Positions 1-13,634 of a stretch of 64,000 bases of DNA are shown here, piece after piece. The stretch's first letter is position 1; the number at the start of each line of letters is the position of its first letter. Where the stretch lies: contig CATQJL010000112.1 of the NCBI GenBank assembly GCA_958299035.1, positions 66,185,117 through 66,249,116 of the forward strand, read 5' to 3'. Position numbers and translations under genes: made by a program. Below the pieces are notes generated by a model that made no database searches, was not told where the DNA came from, and saw only the letters and a program-made list of their open reading frames with translations. The DNA is from Cylicocyclus nassatus. Taxonomy: Eukaryota > Nematoda > Chromadorea > Rhabditida > Strongylidae.

Positions 1-122
1 GGCGATTTGACTCCGCCCAAGTAGGGCATGACCTTCAGCCTTGTGATAACACAATCCCAGTAGTGGTTTTGTCCTAGTATCGCTTTCCAACCCATTTTCG
101 ACGTTGCCCCGTTTTTAATTGC

Positions 123-140
123 CTTTTTTGCAGATAAATT
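123..140 (+). promoter_or_regulatory. Splice or trans-splice acceptor just upstream of the ferritin start
   Basis: A pyrimidine run ending in TTTTTTGCAG finishes at 133, leaving only 7 nt before the ATG at 141. This is either the SL trans-splice site or the 3' end of a 5'-UTR intron. The window starts too close to decide, and no iron-responsive element was seen in the 140 nt available. Confidence 0.7.
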
Positions 141-3767
<3,627 letters not shown>

Positions 3768-3876
3768 AATACAGGAGATCAACATGTTCCACTCTATCTA
3801 TTACTCAAATACCCAATCATCAATCGTGACCTCCGCTACTTTTACACTGTATACTAGTGTCATATGCATGCACATC

Positions 3877-3882
3877 AATAAA
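3877..3882 (+). terminator. Poly(A) signal of the ferritin gene
   Basis: A perfect AATAAA lies 110 nt after the ferritin stop codon, a typical nematode 3'-UTR length. Confidence 0.75.
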
Positions 3883-6800
3883 ATGCTCAAATAGCTATAA
3901 AATTGTAATTTTTTTACTGAATTATATTGTACTACATTGCTCCTGTGATCAGAACGCTGAGAGACAATTATTGCCAAGAAAATTGATTTCTTTTGCATCT
4001 TGGAAACTGCATTAGTGGAATGAAGATCAGCGATTTATTACTTTAGGAGCTGCAAAAACTCTTTCAAATTTTATGAATAGTAGAATTGGCTATCTCATGT
4101 AAGGAGGATAGTAATTAAAACGTTACGCAAGGACACAATGCTTGCAATTTACCTATTCAATCAACGAGAGATTTTTCTTTGGTGGTGTTGATATCTTATG
4201 GGACCTTTCATCGCCGTCTCAATTTGAAATTGTTTACCTGTGATCTTTGACTAGACTGCGCCGAAGCAGGTAGTGCCTGCGTCGTGTTTGCAGTTGATCG
4301 TTGTTCACCAGGTAAATTTGGATTCACCTGGGGTGTACAGGAAGTATTCATTCGAACTTATTTTCTAAAAGTATGCAAAGGGTGAAAGTTAGCAGTATAC
4401 TATGACTTTTTTAAGCTGCACGAAGAAGTGATTGATGACTTATGTTTGTCTTCATGCTAAACAAATTACAAAAAACCCTAACATGGGAGTTTCGAAATCG
4501 AATAATTTCGATGTTCTGTAATTTCTTGGTTTTTAGAAGCTTTGACAGATTGGTTTAAGAACTGCTTGAGCTTCTTGGTTCGTGAATTGCTATATCACGG
4601 TGATCTCATTTATTGACCTTACGTTTCGACAAAACCTCGTCTTCGGAGGTCTGAAGTATATTGCAGTTACTCATATGCGAGACGAGACCGCTAAATGCCA
4701 CCAAGATGCCCATGTTCAAAGAAGATTAAGTTATTTCAGCTGTTTAAGTCTGTAAAAATGCTACAAATCGATTCATGTATGAATGCGTGGTATCGTTGGA
4801 AAGTGTAGCAAGGAGAATCGTTTGGTCAGCTTTGCTCTCTTAAAAAAATTTTTTTTTTTGATGAAATAGTGCAGGAAGGAGGAATAGTCACGTTTTCTGC
4901 ATTGCCCAAAAACTGATTTCTACACGCAAACTTGGAAATTTTCACATCTTTGGTGCTGATATTCACAAACAGCAGGTCACAAGCTCCGTTGTGGTTCGTC
5001 ATGTAGCTGAAGGTTGTGTGCATTCAATAACCAAGTTATTCATATGTGCACTCACTACAGGCTGAGGAGAAACTTAGGAACTCAAAAAACGATTTTCTCG
5101 GAGGCTAGCCATATATGTCATTCATTGATGACGTAAAATTTTGATTATATGATATGCAAGAATGGACTTTGAGCTAATTTTCTAAGCTAATTTCTTCTTG
5201 TATTGTTTTAAAAACAACCATGTTTTGGAAGTAGTGATTTGAAGAAGATAACCAAGAGAAATTATGAAAACGGAAAGTGTTGTTTTTACTAAAAAAAACA
5301 CGAAAAACACATTAGAGCCAATTTATCCTTGATGAGTACTTTGAGATTTGACTCCCGCTTGTCATTCCTGTTTTTGGAACGTTACCTGGATTGTCGCGCG
5401 CATTAATCTGAGTCGTTTTGGGTTCCCTGTGATGTTATTTTCGGATATGTGAGCAGCCTATTGTAAATTTCTTCTGCAAATTTCTCTCACAATAAATTTC
5501 ATTGTGGAAAAAAACTGGAAAAGAAACGAATGGAACCTGTATCGTTAAAGGGAATTAGCTGACTACAAATATTATTAATACACTCCGATTTATTCCCAAT
5601 TTAAAAAGAAGAAATATAAACACCAACATCTGCTGAAACTGAAAATGACTCCAACATTTTGAATACTGTCCGTAACTAGTCGTCTGTAACTAATCTGCTA
5701 TATGAACCGAACCTTGGCTAAATCCGCTTTTCTAGTGCTATTTGATTACCAGAATTATGATAAAGTCTACAGAGGGTATTGATGAAGTAGGAAAACTACT
5801 AACATACAAGAAACTAGCATCTCAGAAAAGTACCATTTTTCATCTTAATCGGTCATATACTGCTATGAATTTTGGCTATTGAATTACAGCCAAATCCCGG
5901 GTTCGTGGCTGCTAAATAAGAGCGGTTACTGTGCGCACCATCAGCTCTACATAATGCTACTCAGTGTTGCTGACAACTCATGATACCTAGATATGTTGTG
6001 AAGTCATACCTTCGATACATAGAGCCACGTACTCTGGTAACCTTCACTTTGAGTGTCATGAGAGGACACAACCTTCACCTGGAGAGGAATACAGAAGTCA
6101 TCCGGGGCGAAGCCCGGATATTATGATATAACTAATGACTAACTATGTAAGGATGAATGTGAATGAGGCAAATATAGTAGTGACATCCAGAAAAAGCTCA
6201 AAAAATCGAAGGATCGCGTTTTTATGGCCTTTTTTGCTGAAAAGAAGGTTTTTCTTCAAAAATTCAGTTAGAAATTAGGATGAAACATATCAGTTAACCT
6301 TTCTGTAGACTGCGATTGAGCGTTGGAGGTTCATGAAAGCCGCTGGAATTCAATAAAAACGAGAAACTGCGCTGAAATCTTGCGCAGAGAGTCGCCACAT
6401 AAATGCTGGTCTATCTCGTTATGGAGTGATTTTCAAGACCTGCGACGTTGTCAGTGCTCCTGGCCGTCTCATGAGGATCACAACGATATATAATATTATA
6501 GGGTTTTGTTATGACCCCGCGGAGATCAATGACCAGAGCCAAATGCCCCGCCGGCTCTGGTCTGTCTCCGCTGCTCGTCTGCGTCTCCGCGCGCTGCGCG
6601 CTACCTCGCTACCCCAAACGCGGGGCGCGGGGCATTTGGCTCTGGTACCCTTTTCTTCGCTGTTTCAAACCCAGTTTTAGCAAGCTATATATCATTTTGA
6701 AGCTCTTGATCTCTATTTTCACGCTGACAACGTCGCAAGACTCCTTTTTATGATTTAAACGAGAAATCCGGCAAAAACCTTGTTTTCGAAAATCTCTCGT

Positions 6801-7369
6801 TTTTCTCCTAGTTTGACTCTTTTCACGCAGTTTTTTTGTGTAGTCGATAGGTCTTGTTTCTGTCTATAATGTAGACAACGTCGCCGAGCTTATTTCTCTG
6901 CTTATGCCGGTTTTTTTTGTGAAAATTACAAAAAAATGCGTTTTTCTTTACCTTATTCTTTTTCAGTGATTTCGCAACGAATTTTCTCCAGCTTGGACGA
7001 TACTTGCTCAGAATGATGAGCGGAAGAATCCAGACAACGTCGCAGGGTACAAGAGGGACGGCGCGAGGGTAAAAATTCAAAGGACGCATCAAAAATCAAA
7101 ACCCCGTGTTGCGAATTGCTGGTCTTGAAGCGAAAACTTGCACTTTGAAAAGACGCCAAACGAAAGATTTCAAACCTTATTGCAGCATTTTCATCTGGTT
7201 TTCAGCAGTTTCTCTTGCTTTTTATATCTATTTTACGTCATTTTTTCTTCTCTGATCTTCTTCAAACAACCATCACTATTTATGACGTCAGATGTTCAAA
7301 CAACCTTCACTTTTGGCGCCCTGTCTCTAGACTATCGAAGGTATGTGTGAAGTCTTTGGTAACTATGTA
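3883..7369. other. AT-rich intergenic DNA without a recognisable gene
   Basis: No exon-like open frame with good splice sites was recognised. The stretch contains the 113-bp hairpin at 6533-6645. From 6.4 to 7.05 kb the decamer ACAACGTCGC or its complement recurs four times (near 6442, 6727, 6869 and 7032), suggesting an old repeat. Confidence 0.5.
6533..6645. repeat. Perfect 19-bp inverted repeat (small MITE or hairpin)
   Basis: CCAGAGCCAAATGCCCCGC at 6533-6551 is repeated exactly in inverse at 6627-6645, with a GC-rich 75-bp spacer. Its high GC against an AT-rich background marks it as inserted DNA. The design resembles the 8341-8703 element. Confidence 0.75.
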
Positions 7370-8105
7370 TTAGGTCGGTCCGAAAGTTCGTTCGCACCAT
7401 ATTCAAAAAATCATAACTTCCTTCCCTCACCATGATTTTGCGCAATTCAAATTTTATTAGAAAGCATATAGCATGTAGTTTCCAGTATCCCCCTGGCGAC
7501 TTTCCAACATGATCAGGTTGCAGAGACAAAAATGAAAGAAAGGAAACATCCGCAATTCGGAATTTTTGAGAAACAATTCCAAAATTCTAGAAACTGCGCG
7601 ATAAAATCCAGAAAAGCCATTATCCTAATTTTTCGTATATTTGATTACTAACTGAGTTAAGTTTGTGCTGATCGAGCTCTTCTTTCAAAAGTTATGATTT
7701 TTTGAAAAAAAAATGCCGAAAAATCAATTTCTTAGGAATTCTTAGGAAAGTGATTTTTCGGAATTTTTTTCAAAAAATCATAACTTTTGAAAGAAGAGCT
7801 CGATCAGCACAAACTTAACTCAGTTAGTAATCAAATATACGAAAAATTAGGATAATGGCTTTTCTGGATTTTATCGCGCAGTTTCTAGATTTTTGGAATT
7901 GTTTCTCAAAAATTCCGAATTTCGGATGTTATCGTTCTTTCATTTTCATCTCTGCAATCTGAACATGCTGGAAAGACACCAGGAGACTGTTGGAAACTAC
8001 ATGCTTTACGCTTTCTATTAAAATTTTAATTACCAAAATCATTGTGAGGGAAGGAAGTTATGATTTTTTGAAAATGGTGCGAACGAACTTTCGGATCAAC
8101 CTAAT
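7370..8105. mobile_element. 736-bp palindromic MITE with TTAGGT termini
   Basis: The left end TAGGTCGGTCCGAAAGTTCG (from 7371) matches in inverse the right end near 8085-8105. Both continue into GTTCGCACCAT and ATAACTTCCTTCCCTCA. Almost the whole element is a long palindrome. The inner arms (about 7550-7735 and 7745-7925) are nearly identical in inverse and pivot on a short centre near 7740. TA flanks and TTAGGTTG-like ends are typical of Tc1/mariner-derived MITEs. No transposase is present. Confidence 0.85.
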
Positions 8106-8340
8106 ATTTTACGTCCAAATTGATTAATTAACATTCATTTGTTAGGTAGAAAATTTTATTAATGAGATAGTAAGTGTAGACAAGACTGTAATACAAACTT
8201 TTGTAGTACAAAGGATCACAAAAGCCCCTATGATGCATTGCAACCGCTGATGGCTTCAAAATATTGCACTGATTTGAATTTTTGATGCGAATATAGAGAC
8301 ATAAACTCAATTATATTTTTCCTTTTCGCTTCTTCCGTCA

Positions 8341-8703
8341 GGGGCGGTATTTATCAATCTCCCACTCGCTGTTCGGGCCACTGTTAACAAGTCCCTGACA
8401 GGCGAGAGCGCCGACCCGTGATTCATCAAATGTTCCTATCTGGCAAGTTTGGCCATGTCGGGCACGGCAGTCGGACGGCAGGGCCCGATTTCGAAGGGTC
8501 GGGCTCCGCTGCCCGACTGCCGTGCCCGACATGGCCAAACTTGCCAGATCGGGCCACATTTTTCAATAGAGAGGAGCCCGATCACCAGCTTGGCTTCATA
8601 TATCAACCTCCTTCGCAGGGGCCAGTGCCCGCGCCTGTACGGGCAAATACCTGTTACCTATTAGGAACCCCTTCCCATATAGGAAGTTGATAAATACCGC
8701 CCC
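8341..8703. mobile_element. 363-bp MITE with 17-bp terminal inverted repeats and an internal GC hairpin
   Basis: The termini GGGGCGGTATTTATCAA (8341-8357) and its exact inverse (8687-8703) enclose a second strong inverted repeat. The inner arms are CTGGCAAGTTTGGCCATGTC and its complement, around 8440-8550, separated by a short GC-rich centre. Overlapping open frames on both strands here are a by-product of the palindrome. Confidence 0.8.
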
Positions 8704-9666
8704 AGGGTCAGTTGCACTGATGTGATACAGTGACTGTTGCGGTAGGCAGTGAATGAGTTTTTCTTCCTATTAAGAGAAAAAGGAGTCTGAGTAACCACAT
8801 TGTTCCTGTTTTTGGAGTTTCAAAGGTTGAAGGGATGTGCGGAAGTTGAGCAGCAGGAAAATCTGTTTTGACTTCATTCATTGGTAACACGACCTGAAAA
8901 TTCCTGATTTAGAAAAAAGATTTTTTGTTACGAAAGACACTCAGAAATTCTCAACTTTTTCCCAAGGCAGAAATGCTCTCTTATTATATGATTTGCGAGG
9001 CTGGTGCAGAAGCTCCGACTTCTCCGAGCATCGTCGGACAAAAAAATTGAGAAATTTTCATAGTTTCCATTCGTTTTCATGATGTTTATCACATCAAATA
9101 GTATATAGCGAGGAGGAGAAAGTCTACATTATGTGAAATTTTTACCAGAATTTTTTTCACACACATTTCTTCCGAGCAACTTCGAGATGTCTGAAGGTGG
9201 TCATAAAAGTACTATTTATAAGGCTACGAGGGTTTCGATTATCCCTTGTTTGTTCATTTCCCTTTCTAAGCGTAGAAATTTATGAGTATTTTTGAGCGTA
9301 TATGATGGTCATCAAGTGAGAAATTTGACTATGCTTCGTGGAATCTATCGATTTGATTCGCTTGATATAATGGCATTAATCCTATCCCCTTGCTTGATTT
9401 CTCCACTTATCTGTTCACTGACTAACTCTTGTTGTAAATAAGCTAATGGAAGGAAATACAAGATAGTGAGCAAACATAAGCGGAATTTGATGAGAGAACT
9501 TGACTTATTCGTCTCTTATCTGCCGATGGACTCGGAGTTATAAATGTATCATCGCCAAAAGCTTATGTTTTGAGAAGCGACTATTTGAAAGGAGGCTCTG
9601 ACCCTTTCAAAACGGTAGTGTGGCTCTTCATGAACCTAATTCAGATAATAAACAACATCAGGAATA
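8704..9666. other. Intergenic stretch, nothing recognised
   Basis: AT-rich DNA between a MITE and the poly(A) signal of the minus-strand secreted peptide gene. No exon, RNA gene or repeat was identified. Confidence 0.5.
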
Positions 9667-9672
9667 TTTATT
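9667..9672 (-). terminator. Poly(A) signal of the secreted cysteine-rich peptide gene
   Basis: TTTATT on + is AATAAA on -, 30 nt after the stop codon at 9702. Confidence 0.75.
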
Positions 9673-9701
9673 CAACCAGCGAAAATCTATATTCACAATT
9701 G

Positions 9702-10852
9702 TCATCCTGCTTTGCTGACAAGATTCTCCAGTGGAATATCTCCTCCTGATGCACATCGATAACAAAGACAAGCTTTTCGTCCTCTTATGTTCTTGCATAT
9801 GCCGGTCCCACACCTCTGCAAAAATTTCATGGCACTAACTGGACACGATTGTGTTTCGCTAATCAATTGCGTGCCACTTGAGGAGAACCCCGCCCATAAT
9901 AGTGGCGAACTCCACCTCCCTCGAAGCCCATAACCTTCTCTGCCAAACATTTACAAATTACACAACTTAAAATGGCACAAAATTTGTAAATTCCCTTTTC
10001 AAAAAAATTCATATATTCTTGATATGATTATTCTTCCAGTTCAGCCGTAAATTCTGGTATCTGAGCCACCTCAGACTTGAATGTCTCTGTACCTGAGCCA
10101 ATTCGAACCTAGATGTCTCTTGGTAAGTCTTTGAATATTACTTTGTTGTCTATTCTAAATTCGACTTTTCCTCATATCTTTACAATTGCCATTCGCAGCA
10201 GGTTGTGTTGATACGATAGTTTTGAGCATATACACCTGGATTTCCTGTGAAGTTACCCTAATTTCATGCGTATAGGACGCGGGGGTTTTTTTTTCAGAAA
10301 TTCGAACGCACAGATACGCCGAAGGACTTCGCGACTAAAAAACTATTTACAGTCTGCATATTGCCTAAAGTGTCGTGCGGCATAAGTCTCGTTTTCCGAA
10401 ACACAACGAGGCGGCTGAGCGGCACGCTTGAAAAACTAAAAAAGGTGCGTCTTATACGCGTGAATCGGGACTTTGTCCCCAAAATTCTGCCACTAACCCG
10501 ATATCAAACTTTCGCATAGTTTCTGTGCGCATTTCGATTGTGTAATAATGGCATTAATGTTGAAGTGAGAAGTCAAATATGAGCATGCCTTAGCTTAAGG
10601 ATTCTACCAACTCAACCCAGTTTTTTTTTCGGTTAGGCTCTGTCCAGTCATGCGAAGTCCTACAAATTCGCGAGGGAGGGAAAAGGGGACTTTCACACTT
10701 ACCTGCACTCTACACGATGTTATACAAAGTGCCCTAGTAGATTCGCGGTAGCTTGGCAGATCCATTTTGGCACACGTGTTGAGATAACGTTGGCTATGGG
10801 CCAAATCAAGTAAGATGAATAATGCAGTGCAGAGCAGAAGTTTTTTCGCCAT
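9702..10852 (-). CDS. Secreted eight-cysteine peptide, defensin-like (CS-alpha-beta spacing)
   Basis: Exon 1 is 10703-10852 and exon 2 is 9702-9815, joined in phase 0 across an 887-nt GTAAGT..TTGCAG intron to give 87 aa. Residues 1-20 are a clear signal peptide: MAKK, a leucine-rich core, then AHS before Q21. The mature part has eight cysteines at 27, 43, 47, 52, 57, 66, 68 and 71. The spacing C-x15-C-x3-C-x4-C-x4-C-x8-C-x1-C-x2-C contains the CxxxC and CxC pair that defines CS-alpha-beta defensins. It is rich in R and K, ends in a 16-residue tail after C71, and has no pro-region. It is probably exported, either as a defence peptide or as a parasite secreted factor. The start is fixed by an acceptor two bases upstream. 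Structure and secretion are well supported by the sequence; the antimicrobial role is inference. I know of similar small secreted nematode proteins but cannot name an orthologue. Confidence 0.82.
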
Positions 10853-10866
10853 CGCTGAAAGTAGGT
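10853..10866 (-). promoter_or_regulatory. Probable SL trans-splice acceptor, 2 nt before the peptide start
   Basis: On the minus strand CTACTTTCAG is followed by CG and the ATG. A 5'-UTR of two bases after a strong acceptor is characteristic of spliced-leader addition in nematodes. Confidence 0.65.
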
Positions 10867-11465
10867 AGGAAGAACAAGCGACAGAATCCAAACCAGCATA
10901 ATTCAGAAGTCCGAAAGAAATAGAATGATCTTGGGCTTCTCCAGATAATCTTAACAAAAATGGATGGTGAAAAATAAGTGAGTAAAATGATGCGTATCAT
11001 ACTGATCTTTTACTTTTCTATATATAGTGATCTGTTCTCTCGTCTGTTTTGTTAAGCAAATACTTATTTTCCATAACGACCTAACGCTTTCTCCGAATGC
11101 ACAATGTCCAACTGCTGTGCTGATCTTTGATAACATTTTTATTATACGTGTTTTATTATATGTCAAACTTAGTAAGATTGTCATGTGAATCATTGTTGTT
11201 CTAAGCAAATATTATCGAGAGATTGAGGCTCAATACCGCGTCCATGCTTGGTTCCCAACAACAAGCAGGGGCGTAGGCTAACAAGTGATTGTACGAAATC
11301 GTGTTTGAAAAGACGAAAGCATAATGAATGGTTTCACCACTGATTTAAATTATCATGTTTCTTCTGAATGAATTTCTCTTGTTGCTATGTTAAACATTTC
11401 AGCAAGGAGTTGCTGGGTGTTGATACGAAGCCTCGCAGGAGTTTGGTAAGCATCAAATTACCTAG
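10867..11465. other. Upstream region of the secreted peptide gene
   Basis: This AT-rich stretch should contain the promoter of the minus-strand peptide gene. No recognisable element was picked out and no other gene was seen. Confidence 0.4.
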
Positions 11466-11660
11466 TCTATATATATAAAGCTTAAAAGTTGTCCGTTTAG
11501 AGGGTATGTGATTTATAGAAACGCGCACCATTCAACCGATTGGGCTGAAAGTTTGCACACAGATGTTTTCGACCCCGGAGACGGTTTTAGGCTACCCTTC
11601 ACTGGAATTCGCTGGGTCCTTCTATCGATTTATTGATTTGTTTACGTTTTTCTAAGGAAT
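11466..11660 (+). mobile_element. Possible Helitron/Helentron-like 5' end
   Basis: The stretch begins TCTATATATATAAAGCTTAA and continues with a motif around CGCGCACCATTCAACCGATT and GAAAGTTTGCACACAGATG. That layout is common at the 5' end of TC-starting rolling-circle elements. A partly inverse terminus, TTTTATTTATATAGAGA, lies at 14934-14950. Whether the two belong together is unknown, because other repeats lie between them. No Rep or helicase coding was seen. Confidence 0.35.
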
Positions 11661-11793
11661 TAAAGGCTTATCATGTTCACTCAAGCATTTTACCATAATC
11701 ATGAAAGGAGGGCGGTGAAGCTCATTTTTACCTCAGGATCACGAGGATGCGGTTTGAAGCGGATGTCCCAGGGTAAGTCATCCATAACATATA

Positions 11794-11805
11794 GGGGGGG
11801 GGGGG
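11794..11805. repeat. G12 homopolymer tract
   Basis: Twelve consecutive G, one of seven mono-G/C tracts of ten or more in this window. Confidence 0.95.
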
Positions 11806-12071
11806 CTTGCAGTGCAGGTAAACAGAACAAGGCCCGGGCTGGACCGGGAAAGCCAACTAGTAAATGATAATTCGTAGTCTTTCGTAGTAAAAGACCGCAA
11901 ACTTGACTGAGGCTCACTTTTTGCCAATTACAGCATTCAAAAACCTTGCTAAATTTTTCGATTAACTGGAACTCTAAGCCTCTGCATGATAGGCGTGAAA
12001 ATTACTTACCGATTGCATGCACACTCATCTGATACGTTTTCTCGTATTTGTTCACATTTTATTTATTGACG

Positions 12072-12387
12072 TATTTATGAAAAGGGGGGACGAGTGGAGT
12101 AGTGGTATGAGGCGCCGCTATGACCAGATCGGACACAGGTTCGACCCCCGCCCCTGGGCCAACCAAGCCCTCTACCCCCCGGGGCTGGTAAATTGGTACC
12201 AGAGTAATCTGGGAGGATAAAAGCACTGACTTGGAAACGGCTGGCCCCCGCAAGTCACTGTAATAGGCTCGCACGCATACAATTGCCTCTTCGACTGCGA
12301 AGTTAGTGTGTGCGTTCGGCGCATGCCCTCAGAGGGCATTGAAGACGCCGAATCCTTAATCCTTTATCCTTTATTATTTATGAAAAG
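12072..12387 (+). mobile_element. tRNA-derived SINE with perfect 13-bp target duplication
   Basis: The body is 12085-12374. The 5' part resembles a tRNA gene, with an A-box-like GTGGAGTAGTGGTATGAGGC and a B-box GGTTCGACCCC at 12138-12148. A tRNA-unrelated region follows, and the 3' end is a short (ATCCTTT)n-type tail. TATTTATGAAAAG occurs exactly at 12072-12084 and again at 12375-12387. This is the target-site duplication left by LINE-driven retrotransposition, so both boundaries are known to the base. Transcription would be by RNA polymerase III; the partner LINE is not identified. Confidence 0.9.
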
Positions 12388-13259
12388 AATGTGTCGCGGA
12401 TTCGCGACTTCCTTCAAAGGAAGCCGCCGCCGCGCTGCGGGGTCCCGAAACGCTGTCCTCGCGCTACTCCCGCCTTCCCATCGCCACCGCCGCAGCTTTC
12501 AAATCGGTCGTCTATTTCGTTACCTGGTAAGCGGTTGGGTCCCAGTTCCGCCTTCACACGTGTCGATCGATGCAGCGCCGTCCCAACTCACGCGTCTTCT
12601 ACATCCAACACGCCACGGAGGACGGCAACCCCGCAGACGAGGTAACCCCGTGAGCGCTCGCACCTGGCATACGCCGGCGACACTGCCACGGGGGTTTCCG
12701 ATATTGTCGGCCCCTAGGATCAGATCTGGCTGGTTGTACTCCCCCCTTGTGTTTGAGTTTAGGGATTAGTTGTGGATAAATGATGGGCATTTTACACGTG
12801 TGATTTGTTTGATGCGGTGGGCCACGGCTCGGCTGTGGCTCCGGGAATATCTTGTGTCACCAATGTTCATGTGTTCTTATAATCATGCCTAGTGGGAAAG
12901 ATCTGTTGAAGGCAGGCACAACCCTAGGTAGTGCCTTGGTTGTAAGTACCATGCCCCAACTGTCGATGGTTGGGGGCATGAGTCGAGTCGCAGGTGTCGA
13001 GTAACCGCCAAGCGGGCTGGTGGCAAGGGCCTCTATGTGTGCATAGCAGGTTTATGTGGCAGGCACAATTAGCATTTTCACAGGTAGCCGGGTATATGCC
13101 AAGAATAACGATAGCCGGCAATAGTGGCGCCCTGAGTGCCCGGGTGTCAATAAACGGTATACAGGTAGCACCGCCCCAGCAGCGGACGAGCTCACGCAGG
13201 CAATACATTTTGTAGCAACGAATGCCCAAAGCGTTGTTCTTCTTTATTCATGCTTTATG
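12388..13259. other. GC-rich segment, possibly a truncated retroelement
   Basis: The base composition is far more GC-rich than its surroundings. It has overlapping open frames rich in R, P and S on both strands (12308-12769 and 12391-12645 on +). It also has a hairpin CATGCCCCAAC..GTTGGGGGCATG at about 12951-12981. The open frames have no start or splice context and no recognised domain, so they are not called as genes. A 5' fragment of a LINE is a guess. Confidence 0.3.
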
Positions 13260-13634
13260 TTAAAGGCACCGTCCACCCAAATTCTCGACTTCCATGTTTT
13301 TGTCACTTTCGGGCCTTCTGAAGGCCCTGATTTCGAATATGAAGTTGAGAATCCCAAAAACCCCTCTTTTGGAGAAAGCGGGACGGGTGGAAGTGCAGTT
13401 TGCAGGGCTGCGGCGCGGTTATCGCGCGGCGTATATTAGCATCGCAGCCCCCAAAGCTGCAAAATGGGCGGAGTGACCACCTTTGGATCACGTATCACGT
13501 ACCTTCCAGAGCGGATTTCTCGCTCCGGAAGCAATCTTTTGCGGGGAAACTTGGGGGTTGGCCTAGTGTGGGGGCCCACATTCGTATGCCATTGAATCTT
13601 GTGAACTCTCACTTTGGGTGGACGGTGCCTTTAA
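13260..13634. mobile_element. 375-bp MITE with perfect 22-bp TIRs ending in TTAA
   Basis: TTAAAGGCACCGTCCACCC (from 13260) and its inverse (to 13634) form perfect 22-bp terminal repeats. Each begins with TTAA, the target duplicated by piggyBac-type and some other transposases. The interior is GC-rich with a short GCGCGG-type palindrome near 13420. No coding. Confidence 0.85.

Noticed and set aside
8338..8690. Overlapping open frames on both strands with similar peptides
   Set aside because: They arise from the internal inverted repeat of a MITE.
12308..12769. 153-codon open frame on + rich in R, P and S
   Set aside because: It starts inside the SINE and runs into GC-rich DNA where stops are rare by composition; no domain or splice context.
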